A stretch of 64,000 nucleotides of DNA from DATAAP01 sp041690495 (GCA_041690495.1 JAWLHE010000001.1:1-64000), one strand, 5' to 3'; positions 9,946 through 20,563 are shown, numbered from the stretch's first letter. Program-made: numbers and translations. Notes: generated from the sequence alone by a model not told the origin.

Positions 9946-10920
9946 ATGACGAAAGCCATCCGCATCCATCAGACCGGCGGCCCCGAAGTGCTGAAATGGG
10001 AGGACGTCGACGTGCCCGCGCCGAAGCAGGGTGAGGCGCGCATCCGCCACACCGCCGTCGGTCTGAACTATATAGACACGTATCACCGCAGCGGCCTGTA
10101 TCCGGTGCCGCTGCCGGCCGTGATCGGCGGCGAGGGTGCCGGCGTGGTCGAGGCGGTGGGCCCCGACGTGACGGATATCAAGGTCGGCGACCGCGTCGCC
10201 TACGGCAACGCGCCGATCGGTTCCTATTGCGAGGCGCGGGTCATCCCGGCGGGCCGGCTCGTGAAGATCCCCGACGGCATCAGCGACCAGCAGGCCGCCT
10301 CGATGATGCTGAAGGGTCTGACGGCCCAGTACCTGATCCGATCGATCCATCGGGTCCACAAGGGCGATACGATCCTGATGCACGCCGCCGCCGGCGGCGT
10401 CGGCCTGATCCTGTGCCAGTGGGCCAAATACCTTGGCGCCACCGTCATCGGCACCGTCGGCAACAAGGAAAAGGCGGAGCTGGCGAAGAAGCACGGCTGC
10501 GATCACGTGATCCTCTACCGCGAGACGAAGGTTTCCGACGAGGTGAAGAGGATCACCGACGGCGCTGGCGTTCCGGTCGTTTACGACGGCGTCGGCAAGG
10601 ACACCTTCATGGATTCCCTCGATTGCCTGCGGCCGCGCGGGCTGATGGTCAGCTTCGGCAACGCATCGGGCGCGGTGCCACCGTTCAATCTCGGCGTCCT
10701 GGCGCAGAAGGGCTCGCTGTTTCTGACCCGCCCGACCCTGGCTTCGTATGTCGCCAAGCGCGAGGAGCTGGTCGCAAACGCCAACGAGCTGTTCGATGTG
10801 GTGAAGAAGGGCGCGGTGAAAATCGAGGTCAACCAGACCTATCCGCTCAAGGATGCGGCACAGGCGCACCGCGACCTCGAAAGCCGAAAGACCACCGGCT
10901 CGACCGTGCTGCTGCCCTGA
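9946..10920 (+). CDS. Zinc-independent quinone oxidoreductase (MDR superfamily)
   Basis: 324 residues, the size of E. coli Qor. The N-terminal GroES-like domain includes GLNYIDTYHRSGLYP and the GGEGAG turn. The nucleotide-binding Rossmann domain has AAAGGVG at about 147-153. Zinc ligands of true alcohol dehydrogenases are absent. It should reduce quinones with NADPH in the cytosol. Strong GGGAGG site before the ATG. Overall match to the Qor subgroup is high; the actual acceptor is unknown. Confidence 0.92.
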   Translation: MTKAIRIHQTGGPEVLKWEDVDVPAPKQGEARIRHTAVGLNYIDTYHRSGLYPVPLPAVIGGEGAGVVEAVGPDVTDIKVGDRVAYGNAPIGSYCEARVIPAGRLVKIPDGISDQQAASMMLKGLTAQYLIRSIHRVHKGDTILMHAAAGGVGLILCQWAKYLGATVIGTVGNKEKAELAKKHGCDHVILYRETKVSDEVKRITDGAGVPVVYDGVGKDTFMDSLDCLRPRGLMVSFGNASGAVPPFNLGVLAQKGSLFLTRPTLASYVAKREELVANANELFDVVKKGAVKIEVNQTYPLKDAAQAHRDLESRKTTGSTVLLP

Positions 10921-10944
10921 TCGGCCGGGTCCGGCCGAAACGGG

Positions 10945-11397
10945 CTAGGCCGGCTCACGCCGCATCACGACGAGGTTGCCGACGAAGCTCTGAACCACGG
11001 CGCCGTCCTGGTTCAGGGTTTCCACGCGCACCTTCAGCAGGCCGCGGTCCGGCCGCGATCTGGATGGCCGTGTCTCGACGATCTCGCTGCGTACGGTCAG
11101 GCGGTCGCCGGGCCGCACCGGTCTCGGCCAGCTCAGCTGCTCGACGCCGCCGCCGACGATGCCGTTCACGATCTCGATCTCCGATGTCGCAAACAGCCGC
11201 ATCGTCATGGCGGCCGTGTGCCATCCGCTTGCGACGAGCTCGCCGAACATCGACGCCTGCGCGGCTCCATGATCGAGGTGAAAGGGCTGCGGGTCGAATT
11301 CCCGGGCAAACGCGATGATCGTCTCCTCGGAAACGCCGATGGAGCCGCCTGCGAAACTGTCCCCCACCTTGAAGTCCTCGAAATAGCGCTTCCCCAT
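10945..11397 (-). CDS. MaoC-like dehydratase
   Basis: 150-residue single hot-dog domain. The catalytic element is AREFDPQPFHLD (Asp...His) with a following SGWHTA helix, as in R-specific enoyl-CoA hydratases and related dehydratases. A longer frame to 11544 exists, but the ATG at 11397 has GGGG upstream and begins the family sequence MGKRYFEDFKVGD. Probably hydrates or dehydrates an acyl-CoA; no partner genes adjacent. Convergent with the quinone oxidoreductase gene. Confidence 0.88.
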   Translation of the reverse strand: MGKRYFEDFKVGDSFAGGSIGVSEETIIAFAREFDPQPFHLDHGAAQASMFGELVASGWHTAAMTMRLFATSEIEIVNGIVGGGVEQLSWPRPVRPGDRLTVRSEIVETRPSRSRPDRGLLKVRVETLNQDGAVVQSFVGNLVVMRREPA

Positions 11398-11555
11398 GTC
11401 CCCTCCGCTCGCCGTCTGGCATGCCTTAGCAGAGTCGGTCGCGATGTGCATACCGGCGACGTCGCCGACCGGGCGGCGGCACCAGCGGAACCGTCTGTCA
11501 CACACTCCGTTGCCAGCCGGGTGGGGAGCGCCCCCCGCACGCATCGAGGTCGGTA

Positions 11556-11738
11556 ATGCTCGGAATCGCGGTCCTCGTCCTGCTGCTGGTTCTGCTGGTC
11601 GTGACCTGGCCGGGTTGGTCTTACAGCCGCCGCTGGGGCTACATCCCGACCGGCGCCATTGCTTTGTTGATCGTTGCCGTTCTCATACTCGCCTATTCCG
11701 GGTTCCTGGCCATCCGGAACCCGTTCTCAGCCTTGTAG
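11556..11738 (+). CDS. DUF3309-like small membrane protein
   Basis: 60 residues with two hydrophobic helices flanking the motif WPGWSYSRRWGYIPTGAI, close to the WPYSRGWGYGPSGG core of DUF3309 proteins. Predicted inner-membrane protein of unknown function. A GGTA-rich region precedes the ATG without a strong ribosome binding site. Confidence 0.6.
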   Translation: MLGIAVLVLLLVLLVVTWPGWSYSRRWGYIPTGAIALLIVAVLILAYSGFLAIRNPFSAL

Positions 11739-11840
11739 GGCTGTCGGAACCGCACCGCCACGCGGTCGTTCCGCGATCACGGCGGGCGCATGCGCTTGCC
11801 ACGGCATTCGCCTGAACACGACATTTCGGAGAGCGCAGCC

Positions 11841-12302
11841 ATGAGCATGACCGGACTCGAGGTCTTCGACGATACTCTGCAAAAGACGAATATCTGGCTC
11901 AAGGAGATCATGGCGGTTCTGGGCCCGGACCGCCGCCGCGCCTATACGGCCATGCGCGGCGTGCTGCATTGCCTGCGCGACCGGCTCACGGTCGACGAGG
12001 CGGCGCATCTGGGCGCGCAGCTTCCCATGCTGGTGCGCGGCATCTACTACGAAGGCTGGCGACCGACGGGCAAGCCCGACAAAATCCGTTCACGCGACGA
12101 GTTCCTGGCCGGCATCGCCGATCATTTCAAAAACGTCCGCCCGATCGATCCGCAGGACGCGGCGCGGGCGGTATTCCAGACCCTCGAGCATCACGTCGAC
12201 CCGGGCGAGATTGCCGACGTGATCCAATCCCTGCCGCAGGATATCCGCACGATGTGGCCGCGCCACGCGCAGTATGCGATGAACACCCCTGCTTCGGCCT
12301 GA
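11841..12302 (+). CDS. DUF2267 domain protein
   Basis: 153 residues covering the DUF2267 fold, with helices around WLKEIMAVLGPD, HCLRDRLTVDEAAHLGAQLPMLVRGIYYEGW and DPGEIADVIQSLPQDIR. Cytoplasmic; the function of the family is unknown, though such genes often sit among stress proteins, as here. Start at the first of two close methionines (MSM) after GGAGAG. Confidence 0.85.
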   Translation: MSMTGLEVFDDTLQKTNIWLKEIMAVLGPDRRRAYTAMRGVLHCLRDRLTVDEAAHLGAQLPMLVRGIYYEGWRPTGKPDKIRSRDEFLAGIADHFKNVRPIDPQDAARAVFQTLEHHVDPGEIADVIQSLPQDIRTMWPRHAQYAMNTPASA

Positions 12303-12484
12303 ACCCCGGGCGCGGGGCTGCCGGTCCGCCCCACATGCCCCTGGGCCGGGGAACGGACCGCGCGATCCGGCAATGGCTCTCCGTCTGGTGGCGCCGGACA
12401 CGCGATTGTGCGCGTGATATTCGGTTTCGGCGCGTGGCCGCCGTCATGCTACGCTTGCCCCGGCACTCCTACGGATGGCAAGCC

Positions 12485-12979
12485 ATGGCAAACGATGCTC
12501 CGCCTACTGATAACGCCGCGGTCGCGATCGATGCGGCCAGCCTGAAAGCGCTCACCGGCACCGGCTATCCCGATCCGTTCCGCAAGGCGGTGGCCGGCCG
12601 CGAGAAGCGCAGGCTCGGCGATGCATTCGGACTGAGCAATTTCGGCGTCAATCTGGTGAAGCTGCCGCCCGGCGTCATGTCGTCGATGCGGCACTGGCAC
12701 AGCAAGCAGGACGAATTCGTCTACATGCTCGAGGGCGAAGTCGTCCTGATTACCGATGCCGGCGAGCAGATCCTCCGGCCGGGCATGGTCGCCGGTTTTC
12801 CCGCCGGCCGGGCCAACGGGCATCACCTCGTCAACCGCTCTACGCGCGATGCGCTCTACCTCGAAGTCGGCGATCGCATGCCGGGGGACAGCGCGACCTA
12901 TCCCGACATCGACATGCACGCGACGCAGCAGCCCGACGGCAAGTGGGTCTACCTGCACAAGAACGGCGACCCCTACTGA
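12485..12979 (+). CDS. Cupin-domain protein
   Basis: 164-residue single beta-barrel cupin. Motif 1 contains HWHSKQDEFVYMLEGEV, supplying His/His/Glu metal ligands; motif 2 is around FPAGRANGHHLVNRS with the fourth His. It resembles the family of small cupins annotated as possible sugar-binding or oxygenase-like proteins. No partner gene indicates a substrate. The upstream frame is open but carries no family sequence, so the ATG at 12485 is used. Confidence 0.88.
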   Translation: MANDAPPTDNAAVAIDAASLKALTGTGYPDPFRKAVAGREKRRLGDAFGLSNFGVNLVKLPPGVMSSMRHWHSKQDEFVYMLEGEVVLITDAGEQILRPGMVAGFPAGRANGHHLVNRSTRDALYLEVGDRMPGDSATYPDIDMHATQQPDGKWVYLHKNGDPY

Positions 12980-13087
12980 CGGACGGAAAGCGCCGTGATT
13001 GCGCCGATCACAGAGATGCGGCCGCGAACTATCGCTCCGCAACCATGGCCATGGACCGCCGGCGATCGTCCGCTATTTCATCGGGCC

Positions 13088-13570
13088 TCAACTGCCCAGT
13101 CGTGACTCGACCCGCACGCTTGCCTCAAGCGTGCGGTGGACCGGACATTTCTCGGCGATCTCCAGCAACCGCGCCCGCTGTGCGTCGTCGAGCGGCCCGA
13201 CCAGCTCGATCAGCCGCTCGATGCGCTCGATCTGCACATTGCCTTCAGGACAATTCTTGCAGTCGGTAGCGTAATCGCGGAAATGGCGGAGCCGGACGGT
13301 GATCCGGTCGACCGGCCAGCCTTTCCGGTTCGCATAGAGCCGCAGGGTCATCGACGTGCAGGAACCCAGCGCCATCAGCAGCAGGCGATAGGGCGACGGA
13401 CCACGATCGTCGCCGCCGGCCTCCTTCGGCTCGTCGGCGAGCAGCACGTGCCGGCCGTCGAGCATCACCTGGGTGAAGGCGCCGTCGCCGCGCTCGGTCA
13501 CGACGACCGTGCCCTTGCCGGTACTCAGCTGCAGGCTTTCGATGGCGCCCGCTTCGATCGGTTTGCCCAT
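13088..13570 (-). CDS. OsmC family peroxiredoxin-like protein
   Basis: 160 residues. The redox Cys pair is in GSCTSMTLRLYA and EKCPVHRTLE, as in OsmC/Ohr/YhfA proteins that reduce organic peroxides. An additional Cys pair, DCKNCPEG, lies between them. A GTG six bases upstream is also in frame, but GGAGG sits at proper distance only for the ATG at 13570. Lies just downstream of rho, separated by a 24-base palindrome. Confidence 0.9.
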   Translation of the reverse strand: MGKPIEAGAIESLQLSTGKGTVVVTERGDGAFTQVMLDGRHVLLADEPKEAGGDDRGPSPYRLLLMALGSCTSMTLRLYANRKGWPVDRITVRLRHFRDYATDCKNCPEGNVQIERIERLIELVGPLDDAQRARLLEIAEKCPVHRTLEASVRVESRLGS

Positions 13571-13591
13571 GCCCACCCTCCGAATACGAAT

Positions 13592-13615
13592 AGGGGCGGG
13601 TTTAAACCCGCCCCT
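13592..13615. terminator. Perfect 24-bp palindrome between rho and osmC-like gene
   Basis: AGGGGCGGGTTT followed by its exact reverse complement AAACCCGCCCCT. It lies 32 bases after the rho stop and 22 bases before the OsmC start, on the same transcription path. It may end the rho transcript, but no T-run follows. An operator for the osmC-like gene is the alternative. Confidence 0.5.
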
Positions 13616-13646
13616 GGAGGGAATCCAATCAATTCTCGCAGGCCCG

Positions 13647-15023
<1,377 letters not shown>

Positions 15024-15634
15024 CGGTGGGCTTCATTGGGGAAAAGGGCCCGGTCGGTCGGGCCGGATATTCGCTGGACGGGGACGGCGCGACGACACGC
15101 GCCGTGGTTTCAAGAGTTTCAATGACCAACCCGCAAACGGGCCGACACGACGGAAATTTCGGGGGTTGGCTGGCCGTGGCGCTGCGCCTCGATCTACCCG
15201 CAACGCTGTAGGCCAAATCTGATCGCCTCGAAAGAAGCGACGTCTACAAGCATTTAGTCGAAGGTGGGGGGCAAGTCAACCCGCTCAATTGTTGCCATTC
15301 CGATGCCCGCCGCGGCCCCGGATCCGTTCAGGATATACGATCACAGGTTGTGGCCCGGTGGCTCCCGGTCGTGCGCGCCCTTATCCCGCTTTGTTCTTAA
15401 ATCTCTGTTAAATCGCCCGGCTTACAGTGTACCCACCCAACAAATCATAAACCGGGGACCCCGATGGCTTGTGCACGCGGCGCCGCAATTTCCGGTATTC
15501 GGTGCCACCGGTACGGGCCCGGCGCGGCCAGCGGCCGGGGTCCGGGCGAGCCAGTCCCGGCCGTCCGGAAAGCCGGCTTCCGGGTGATCGATCCCCGCGA
15601 CGGCAGCAGCGCCTGACGGCCGCCGGAGATCCCG
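15024..15634. other. Intergenic region between divergent rho and chemoreceptor genes
   Basis: 611 bases without a supported gene. The left part is the rho leader and promoter. A lower-GC stretch around 15390-15450 probably contains the chemoreceptor promoter, but I could not assign -35/-10 boxes. Short frames here lack a ribosome binding site and a protein-like composition. Confidence 0.6.
15251..15279 (-). promoter_or_regulatory. Sigma-70-type promoter for rho
   Basis: On the minus strand TTGACT (15279-15274) and TAAATG (15256-15251) are separated by exactly 17 bases, pointing at rho. The rho mRNA would then have a leader of about 220 bases. This fits known Rho autoregulation through early termination in its leader. 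Read from sequence only. Confidence 0.5.
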
Positions 15635-17827
15635 ATGCTCCCTATCCGCAAACAACATTCTTCCGCCTCACACGCGCGCGATGTTTCGGCCGAACCGGTC
15701 CTGGCGGCAGGCGATCCGCGACGCACCTTTGGCCTTCGCCACAAGCTGTTTGCCGCCTTCGGCGTGGTTGCCGCCACGACCGTCGCGGCTAGCATCGTTG
15801 CGTGGATCAACTTCACCGGGGCCGGCGCGACCATCCAGGACATCACCGCCCGCCGCATGCCCTCCGTGGTGGGATCGCTGCAGCTCGCGCGCGTCACCGC
15901 CGATGCCGCCGCAATCGCTCCAGGCCTCGCCACCGCAGCCGACGAGAGCGAACGTTTCGAAGTGCTCAGCACCCTGCAAGAGAAGGAAGCGGCCATGCAG
16001 GAGCAGCTCGGCAAGCTCCTCGAGGCCGGACACACCGCGGCGGTCGAAACCCTGCAGCCGCTCGCGGCAGACATGTCGGCAAAGCTCAACGAACTCAACG
16101 CGGCGGTGCAGGAACGCATCATCGTCGGCCAGCAGAAGACGCATGGCGTGGTGGCGCTGCGCGACGCTCACGGGAAACTCCTGCAGGTGCTGGCGCCTCT
16201 CGCCGACGAAACCGGCTCCAATCTTCGCGCCGGCCTGCAATCCGCCGCAGCCAAGCAGGCCGGGCAGGACGTCGCGCAGCAACTTGCAAAGCTTGCTGAC
16301 CAGGACCTCGCCTCGTTCGAGGCAATGCTGAAGCTTGCAAGCGAGGCCAATCTGCTCGTCGGCATCCTGACCGAGGCCGCATTCGCACCGCAAGCCGAGC
16401 TTCTTGTCCCGGCGCGCGAACGCTACGTCGCCAGCAGGGATCGGCTCACGAAGGCGCTCGGGATTGCCGCCGACGAAGCGCGCGCCGCCGCCGCCGCGCT
16501 GCTTGCTTTCGGCGAAGGCAGGACCGACCTTATCGAGCTGCGCAAGCGAGAACTCGCCGCGGTCATGACCGCTTCGAACGCAATGCGCGCAAGCCGCGAG
16601 ATCGCCGAACGCTTCGCCGAGGAAGTCAGCGCGATCGTCGCCGCTACCGATGCCGCCAATCGCGACGCCGTCGCCGCCTCGGACGACGCCATCGCGTGGG
16701 GCAAGATGCTTCTGCTCGTCTTCGCCGGACTGAGCGTCGTCTCCGCCGGGGGCCTCGCCTGGCTCTATGTCGGCCGCTATATCGTCGGCCGCCTGACGAC
16801 GCTGGGGCGCGCCATGCGCGCGGTCGCGCGCGGTGAGCTCGACACCCCGATACCGTCCGGCGGCCGCGACGAGATCGCCGACATGGCGGCGGCGCTCGTG
16901 ATCTTTCGCGATACGGCGCTCGAGGTCAGAGCGGCGAACGCGCGCGCCGAGGAGGAGCGTGCGAAGGCTTCGGCACAGCGGCACCAGGACCGGCTGCGCC
17001 TCGCCGACAGTCTCGAGGAGACCGTCAAGAACGTGGTCGGCGTCGTCTCGAGCTCCGCTGCGACGATGCACGCGACCGCCGAATCGATGACGGTCACCGC
17101 CGAGCAGACCTCGCGCCAGTCCGCCGCGGTCGCGACTGCGTCGGAGGAGGCATCGAGCAACGTGCAGACGGTTGCATCGGCCGCCGAGGAGCTCTCGTCC
17201 TCGATCGTCGAGATCGGCCGCCAGGTGGAACAGTCGGCCGCGATGGCACACCGCGCCGTCGAGGAGGCGAACAGCACCAACGCTTCCGTGCAGGGCCTGG
17301 CCGAGGGCGCGCAGAAGATCGGCGAAGTGGTGAAGCTGATCAACGACATTGCCGCGCAGACCAATCTCCTGGCCCTCAACGCCACGATCGAGGCAGCCCG
17401 CGCCGGCGACGCCGGCAAGGGCTTCGCCGTCGTCGCCGGCGAGGTCAAGGCGCTCGCCAATCAGACCGCCAAGGCCACCGAGGAGATCGCTTCGCAGATT
17501 TCCGCCATCCAGGGCGCAACCATGGAGTCGGTCGGCGCCATCCGCAAAATCGGCAAGACGATCGCCGACATCGCCGAAACCGCTACATCGATCGCAGCGG
17601 CTGTCGAGGAGCAGCGCGCGGCGACGCAGGAGATCGCGCGCAACGTGCAGCAGGCCGCGCGCGGCACCAGCGATGTCTCGCGGAACATCGACGGCGTTTC
17701 GACAGCTGCGAATGAAACGGGTCAGGCTGCCGGCCAGGTCCTCGTCATTGCCGGCGAGCTCGCCAGGCAATCAGATCAGCTGCAGGCCGAGGTCGACACG
17801 TTCGTGGCACGCATCCGGGCGTCCTGA
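15635..17827 (+). CDS. Methyl-accepting chemotaxis protein
   Basis: 730-residue transmembrane chemoreceptor. The first membrane span is near 38-58, followed by a roughly 300-residue helical periplasmic sensor domain, a second span near 357-378 and HAMP at about 380-430. The cytoplasmic signalling hairpin has the conserved tip AAQTNLLALNATIEAARAG from about residue 573. It would control CheA through CheW; no che genes are nearby. The sensor domain is Ala/Leu-rich and lacks a recognisable ligand fold. It interrupts the usual rho-hemJ adjacency. Confidence 0.95.
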   Translation: MLPIRKQHSSASHARDVSAEPVLAAGDPRRTFGLRHKLFAAFGVVAATTVAASIVAWINFTGAGATIQDITARRMPSVVGSLQLARVTADAAAIAPGLATAADESERFEVLSTLQEKEAAMQEQLGKLLEAGHTAAVETLQPLAADMSAKLNELNAAVQERIIVGQQKTHGVVALRDAHGKLLQVLAPLADETGSNLRAGLQSAAAKQAGQDVAQQLAKLADQDLASFEAMLKLASEANLLVGILTEAAFAPQAELLVPARERYVASRDRLTKALGIAADEARAAAAALLAFGEGRTDLIELRKRELAAVMTASNAMRASREIAERFAEEVSAIVAATDAANRDAVAASDDAIAWGKMLLLVFAGLSVVSAGGLAWLYVGRYIVGRLTTLGRAMRAVARGELDTPIPSGGRDEIADMAAALVIFRDTALEVRAANARAEEERAKASAQRHQDRLRLADSLEETVKNVVGVVSSSAATMHATAESMTVTAEQTSRQSAAVATASEEASSNVQTVASAAEELSSSIVEIGRQVEQSAAMAHRAVEEANSTNASVQGLAEGAQKIGEVVKLINDIAAQTNLLALNATIEAARAGDAGKGFAVVAGEVKALANQTAKATEEIASQISAIQGATMESVGAIRKIGKTIADIAETATSIAAAVEEQRAATQEIARNVQQAARGTSDVSRNIDGVSTAANETGQAAGQVLVIAGELARQSDQLQAEVDTFVARIRAS

Positions 17828-17893
17828 CCGGCGTGCGGAACCCTGCGGGAGCGCGTTCATGGCCACCCCGCCGCCGCCGGCCGGCCAGGCGGA

Positions 17894-18346
17894 TCAGAAC
17901 GGCTTGACGATCACCAGGATGACGATGGCGATCAGCACCAGCGTCGGAACCTCGTTCCAGATCCGATAGACGCGTGCCGGCCGCTTATTGCGGTCGTCGG
18001 CGAAATCCTTGCGCCAGGCCGCATAGAGGTGGTGCACCACCGTGAGCACCACGACCAGCACCAGCTTCGCGTGCAGCCAGCCTTGAGCCCAGTCCTGCAC
18101 CACAAGCATCAGCCCGCCGAACACGTACACTGCAACCATCGCCGGGTTCATGATCGCGCGCAGCAGGCGGCGTTCCATTACCTTCAGAGTTTCGGACAGC
18201 GCTGAGCCGACGGGCGCATCCGCGTGATACACGAATAGCCGCGGCAGATAGAGCAGCCCGGCCATCCATGCGATCACCGATATCAGGTGAAGCGCCTTGA
18301 TCCAGAGGTACCACTCCGCGACCCAGGCGCTGATCGAATCGAACAT
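17894..18346 (-). CDS. hemJ: Protoporphyrinogen oxidase HemJ
   Basis: 150-residue inner-membrane protein with four hydrophobic helices. The first contains KALHLISVIAWMAGLLYLPRLFVYH with the conserved histidines, and WLHAKLVLV carries a conserved lysine/histidine region. HemJ oxidises protoporphyrinogen IX in bacteria lacking HemG/HemY. The neighbouring hemH and hemE support this strongly. An ATG nine codons upstream (18373) is in frame; neither start has a strong ribosome binding site. Confidence 0.9.
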   Translation of the reverse strand: MFDSISAWVAEWYLWIKALHLISVIAWMAGLLYLPRLFVYHADAPVGSALSETLKVMERRLLRAIMNPAMVAVYVFGGLMLVVQDWAQGWLHAKLVLVVVLTVVHHLYAAWRKDFADDRNKRPARVYRIWNEVPTLVLIAIVILVIVKPF

Positions 18347-18403
18347 GGCCCGCGACTTTGCCCCAAGCCGCACACGCGAACAACGGCCAATGGTCGCGCG
18401 AGG

Positions 18404-19432
18404 TCAGGGCGTGGCGAAGCATCGTCCGCAGTGGGCCGGACACAGCCGCATGCCTGTTTCGGAGCGGCGGCCGGACGCGGGCAGGGCCGCGGCGGTCACT
18501 ACCAGCCGCGCGAGACCGGCGATGAATGCCGGATGGGTCGAAACGGTGGGGACGCGCAGATAGGCCGGCACACCGTGCTTCTCAGCGCGATCGCGGTAGT
18601 CGATGTCGAGCTCGACCAGCGTTTCCGAGTGCTCCGACACGAACGAGATCGGCACGACCACCAGCGGCATATGCTCGCGGCCGGCGCGCTCGATCTCAGC
18701 TTCCGTGTACGGTCCGATCCATTCCAACGGACCGACGCGGCTCTGATAGCAGACCACATGGTCCAGCTCGCGAACGGCCAGCTCGCGGACGACCGCCGCG
18801 GCAGTCTGCTCGACCTGCCACTGATAGGGGTCGCCGCCACGAACGACCTTCCTCGGCAATCCATGCGCGGAGAACAGGACCCGCGGCTTGCCGGATTCGC
18901 CGGCCGCGGCAAGTACCGGACGAATCAATGCAGCGATTGCCGTGACGAAGCCGGGCTCGGTCGGGTGGCAGCAAATCGTCCTGGTCGGGCGGTCCAGGCC
19001 GGCCCTGCGCGCTGCCTGCGTCCACTCCCGGTGCGAGGATGCGGTAGTCGTCGTGGAGAACTGGGGGTAGAGCGGCAGCAGCACGATCTCGTCCGGCTCA
19101 TAGGCCTTCACCGCCGCGGCTGCCTCGTCGCTCATCGGATGCCAGTAGCGCATCGCGATGAAGACGCGCGTGTCGCCGCCGAGTGCCGCTTGAAGCGCTT
19201 CAGCCTGCAGGCGCGTGTTGGCCAGCAACGGCGACGAGCCGCCGATACGATTATAATTCTCCGCCGCGGTGACCGCGCGGCGCGCCGCAAGCAACCGCGC
19301 CAGCACGAAGCGCAGGGGCTGCGGCAAGCCTATGATCGACGGGTCGTTGAAGAGATTGAACAAGAACGGGCGCACCGCTTCCGGCGAATCCGGCCCGCCG
19401 AGATTGAACAGGACGACGGCGCGGCGTGTCAC
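18404..19432 (-). CDS. hemH: Ferrochelatase HemH, probable [2Fe-2S] type
   Basis: 342 residues, GTG start. Inserts Fe2+ into protoporphyrin IX at the membrane, the last step of haem synthesis. Motifs: LFNLGGPDSPEAVRPFL, the catalytic His in LFSAHGLP, QSRVGPLEWIGP, and SEHSETLVELD. The C-terminus carries C331, C335 and C338 (CPAHCGRC), together with an internal Cys pair in TICCHP. This fits the [2Fe-2S]-binding ferrochelatases known from Caulobacter. Lies 9 bases after hemE in the same direction, so it is co-transcribed. Confidence 0.96.
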   Translation of the reverse strand: MTRRAVVLFNLGGPDSPEAVRPFLFNLFNDPSIIGLPQPLRFVLARLLAARRAVTAAENYNRIGGSSPLLANTRLQAEALQAALGGDTRVFIAMRYWHPMSDEAAAAVKAYEPDEIVLLPLYPQFSTTTTASSHREWTQAARRAGLDRPTRTICCHPTEPGFVTAIAALIRPVLAAAGESGKPRVLFSAHGLPRKVVRGGDPYQWQVEQTAAAVVRELAVRELDHVVCYQSRVGPLEWIGPYTEAEIERAGREHMPLVVVPISFVSEHSETLVELDIDYRDRAEKHGVPAYLRVPTVSTHPAFIAGLARLVVTAAALPASGRRSETGMRLCPAHCGRCFATP

Positions 19433-19441
19433 GGCTCGAGA

Positions 19442-20563
19442 TCAGTTCCGCCAGCGCCGGATGAAATCGCAGAGAATCCCGACATTGTCGGGGGGCGTTT
19501 CCGGCACGATCCCATGGCCCAGATTGAACACGAACGGTCCCTTTCCCAAAGCCGTCAGAATATGCGCGGCTCCTTCCGCCATGGAGCGACCGCCGATCGC
19601 CACCAGCATCGGGTCGAGATTGCCCTGCACCGTCGCCTGGCGCTGCAGAACCGACGCTGCCCAGCCCGGCGGCACGCTGGAATCGATGCCGATCGCCGTG
19701 ACGCCGGTCAGAGCAGGAAAATCCTGGTACTGTACGCCCGCCCCTTTCGGGAAGGCGATGATCGGTACCGCCGGATGACGCATCCGAAGCTGCTGGGTGA
19801 TCTCGCGGATCGGCGCCACGCACCAGCGCTGGAAGGCCGCGTCCGAAAGTACGCCCGCCCAGGTGTCGAAGATCTGCACTGCCTCCGCTCCGGCATCGAT
19901 CTGCGCGGCAAGATATTCGACCGTCGCGTCGACGAGCAGCTCGATCAGCCGCTGGAACGAATCCGGATCTGCATAGGCCCAGCGCCGCACATGACGGAAA
20001 TCGTGTCCGCCCCCGCCTTCGACCATGTAGGTGGCGACCGTCCAGGGCGCTCCGGCGAAGCCGATCAGCGCCGTATCCAGCGGCAGTCGCTTCGATACCA
20101 GCCGCACGGTCTCAAGCACCGGTGCGAGCCGCGTCGTGACTTTCTCCAGCTGATCGCCAAGCCTCGCTACCTCGCGGGCCGAGCGTATCGGTTCCAGCAC
20201 CGGCCCCTCGCCCTCCCGGAATTCCAGCTTCTGTCCCAGGGCATGCGGCACCAGAAGGATGTCGGCGAACAGGATCGCCGCATCCATGCCGAAGCGCCGG
20301 ATCGGCTGGAGCGTGATTTCCGAGGCCAGCTCCGGCGTCAGGCACAGCGATACGAAATCCGGCGCCTTGGCGCGCAAGACCCGGTATTCGGGCAGATAGC
20401 GCCCGGCCTGGCGCATGAACCAGAACGAGGGACGGGCATGGACCTCACCATGCAGGGCACGAATGAGGGATTTGGCCTGGGCGAGCGTACCGGTCGATGA
20501 CACGACGATTGTGCAGCTTGAAAGCGATATGGGAACGAGACTGGTCCGAAGACCCGCCCTCAT
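19442..20563 (-). CDS. hemE: Uroporphyrinogen decarboxylase HemE
   Basis: 373 residues from the ATG at 20563, which has an AAGAAGAG site. An in-frame GTG at 20503 gives 353 residues, closer to family length, but has no ribosome binding site. The enzyme removes four acetate carboxyls from uroporphyrinogen III. Conserved FMRQAGRYLPEYR, the active-site Asp region in FGMDAAILFADILL, GFAGAPWT and FNLGHGIVPETPP are all present. First gene of a hemE-hemH transcript, with hemJ further on. In Caulobacter-type chromosomes hemE borders the replication origin. Confidence 0.96.
   Translation of the reverse strand: MRAGLRTSLVPISLSSCTIVVSSTGTLAQAKSLIRALHGEVHARPSFWFMRQAGRYLPEYRVLRAKAPDFVSLCLTPELASEITLQPIRRFGMDAAILFADILLVPHALGQKLEFREGEGPVLEPIRSAREVARLGDQLEKVTTRLAPVLETVRLVSKRLPLDTALIGFAGAPWTVATYMVEGGGGHDFRHVRRWAYADPDSFQRLIELLVDATVEYLAAQIDAGAEAVQIFDTWAGVLSDAAFQRWCVAPIREITQQLRMRHPAVPIIAFPKGAGVQYQDFPALTGVTAIGIDSSVPPGWAASVLQRQATVQGNLDPMLVAIGGRSMAEGAAHILTALGKGPFVFNLGHGIVPETPPDNVGILCDFIRRWRN

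Noticed and set aside
15668..17770. 700-residue open frame opposite the chemoreceptor gene
   Set aside because: It mirrors the real MCP frame; composition is His/Arg/Gly-rich, with no domain. High GC makes long antisense frames common.
18287..20500. 737-residue plus-strand frame across hemJ, hemH and hemE
   Set aside because: Covers three proven genes on the other strand; no ribosome binding site, no domain.
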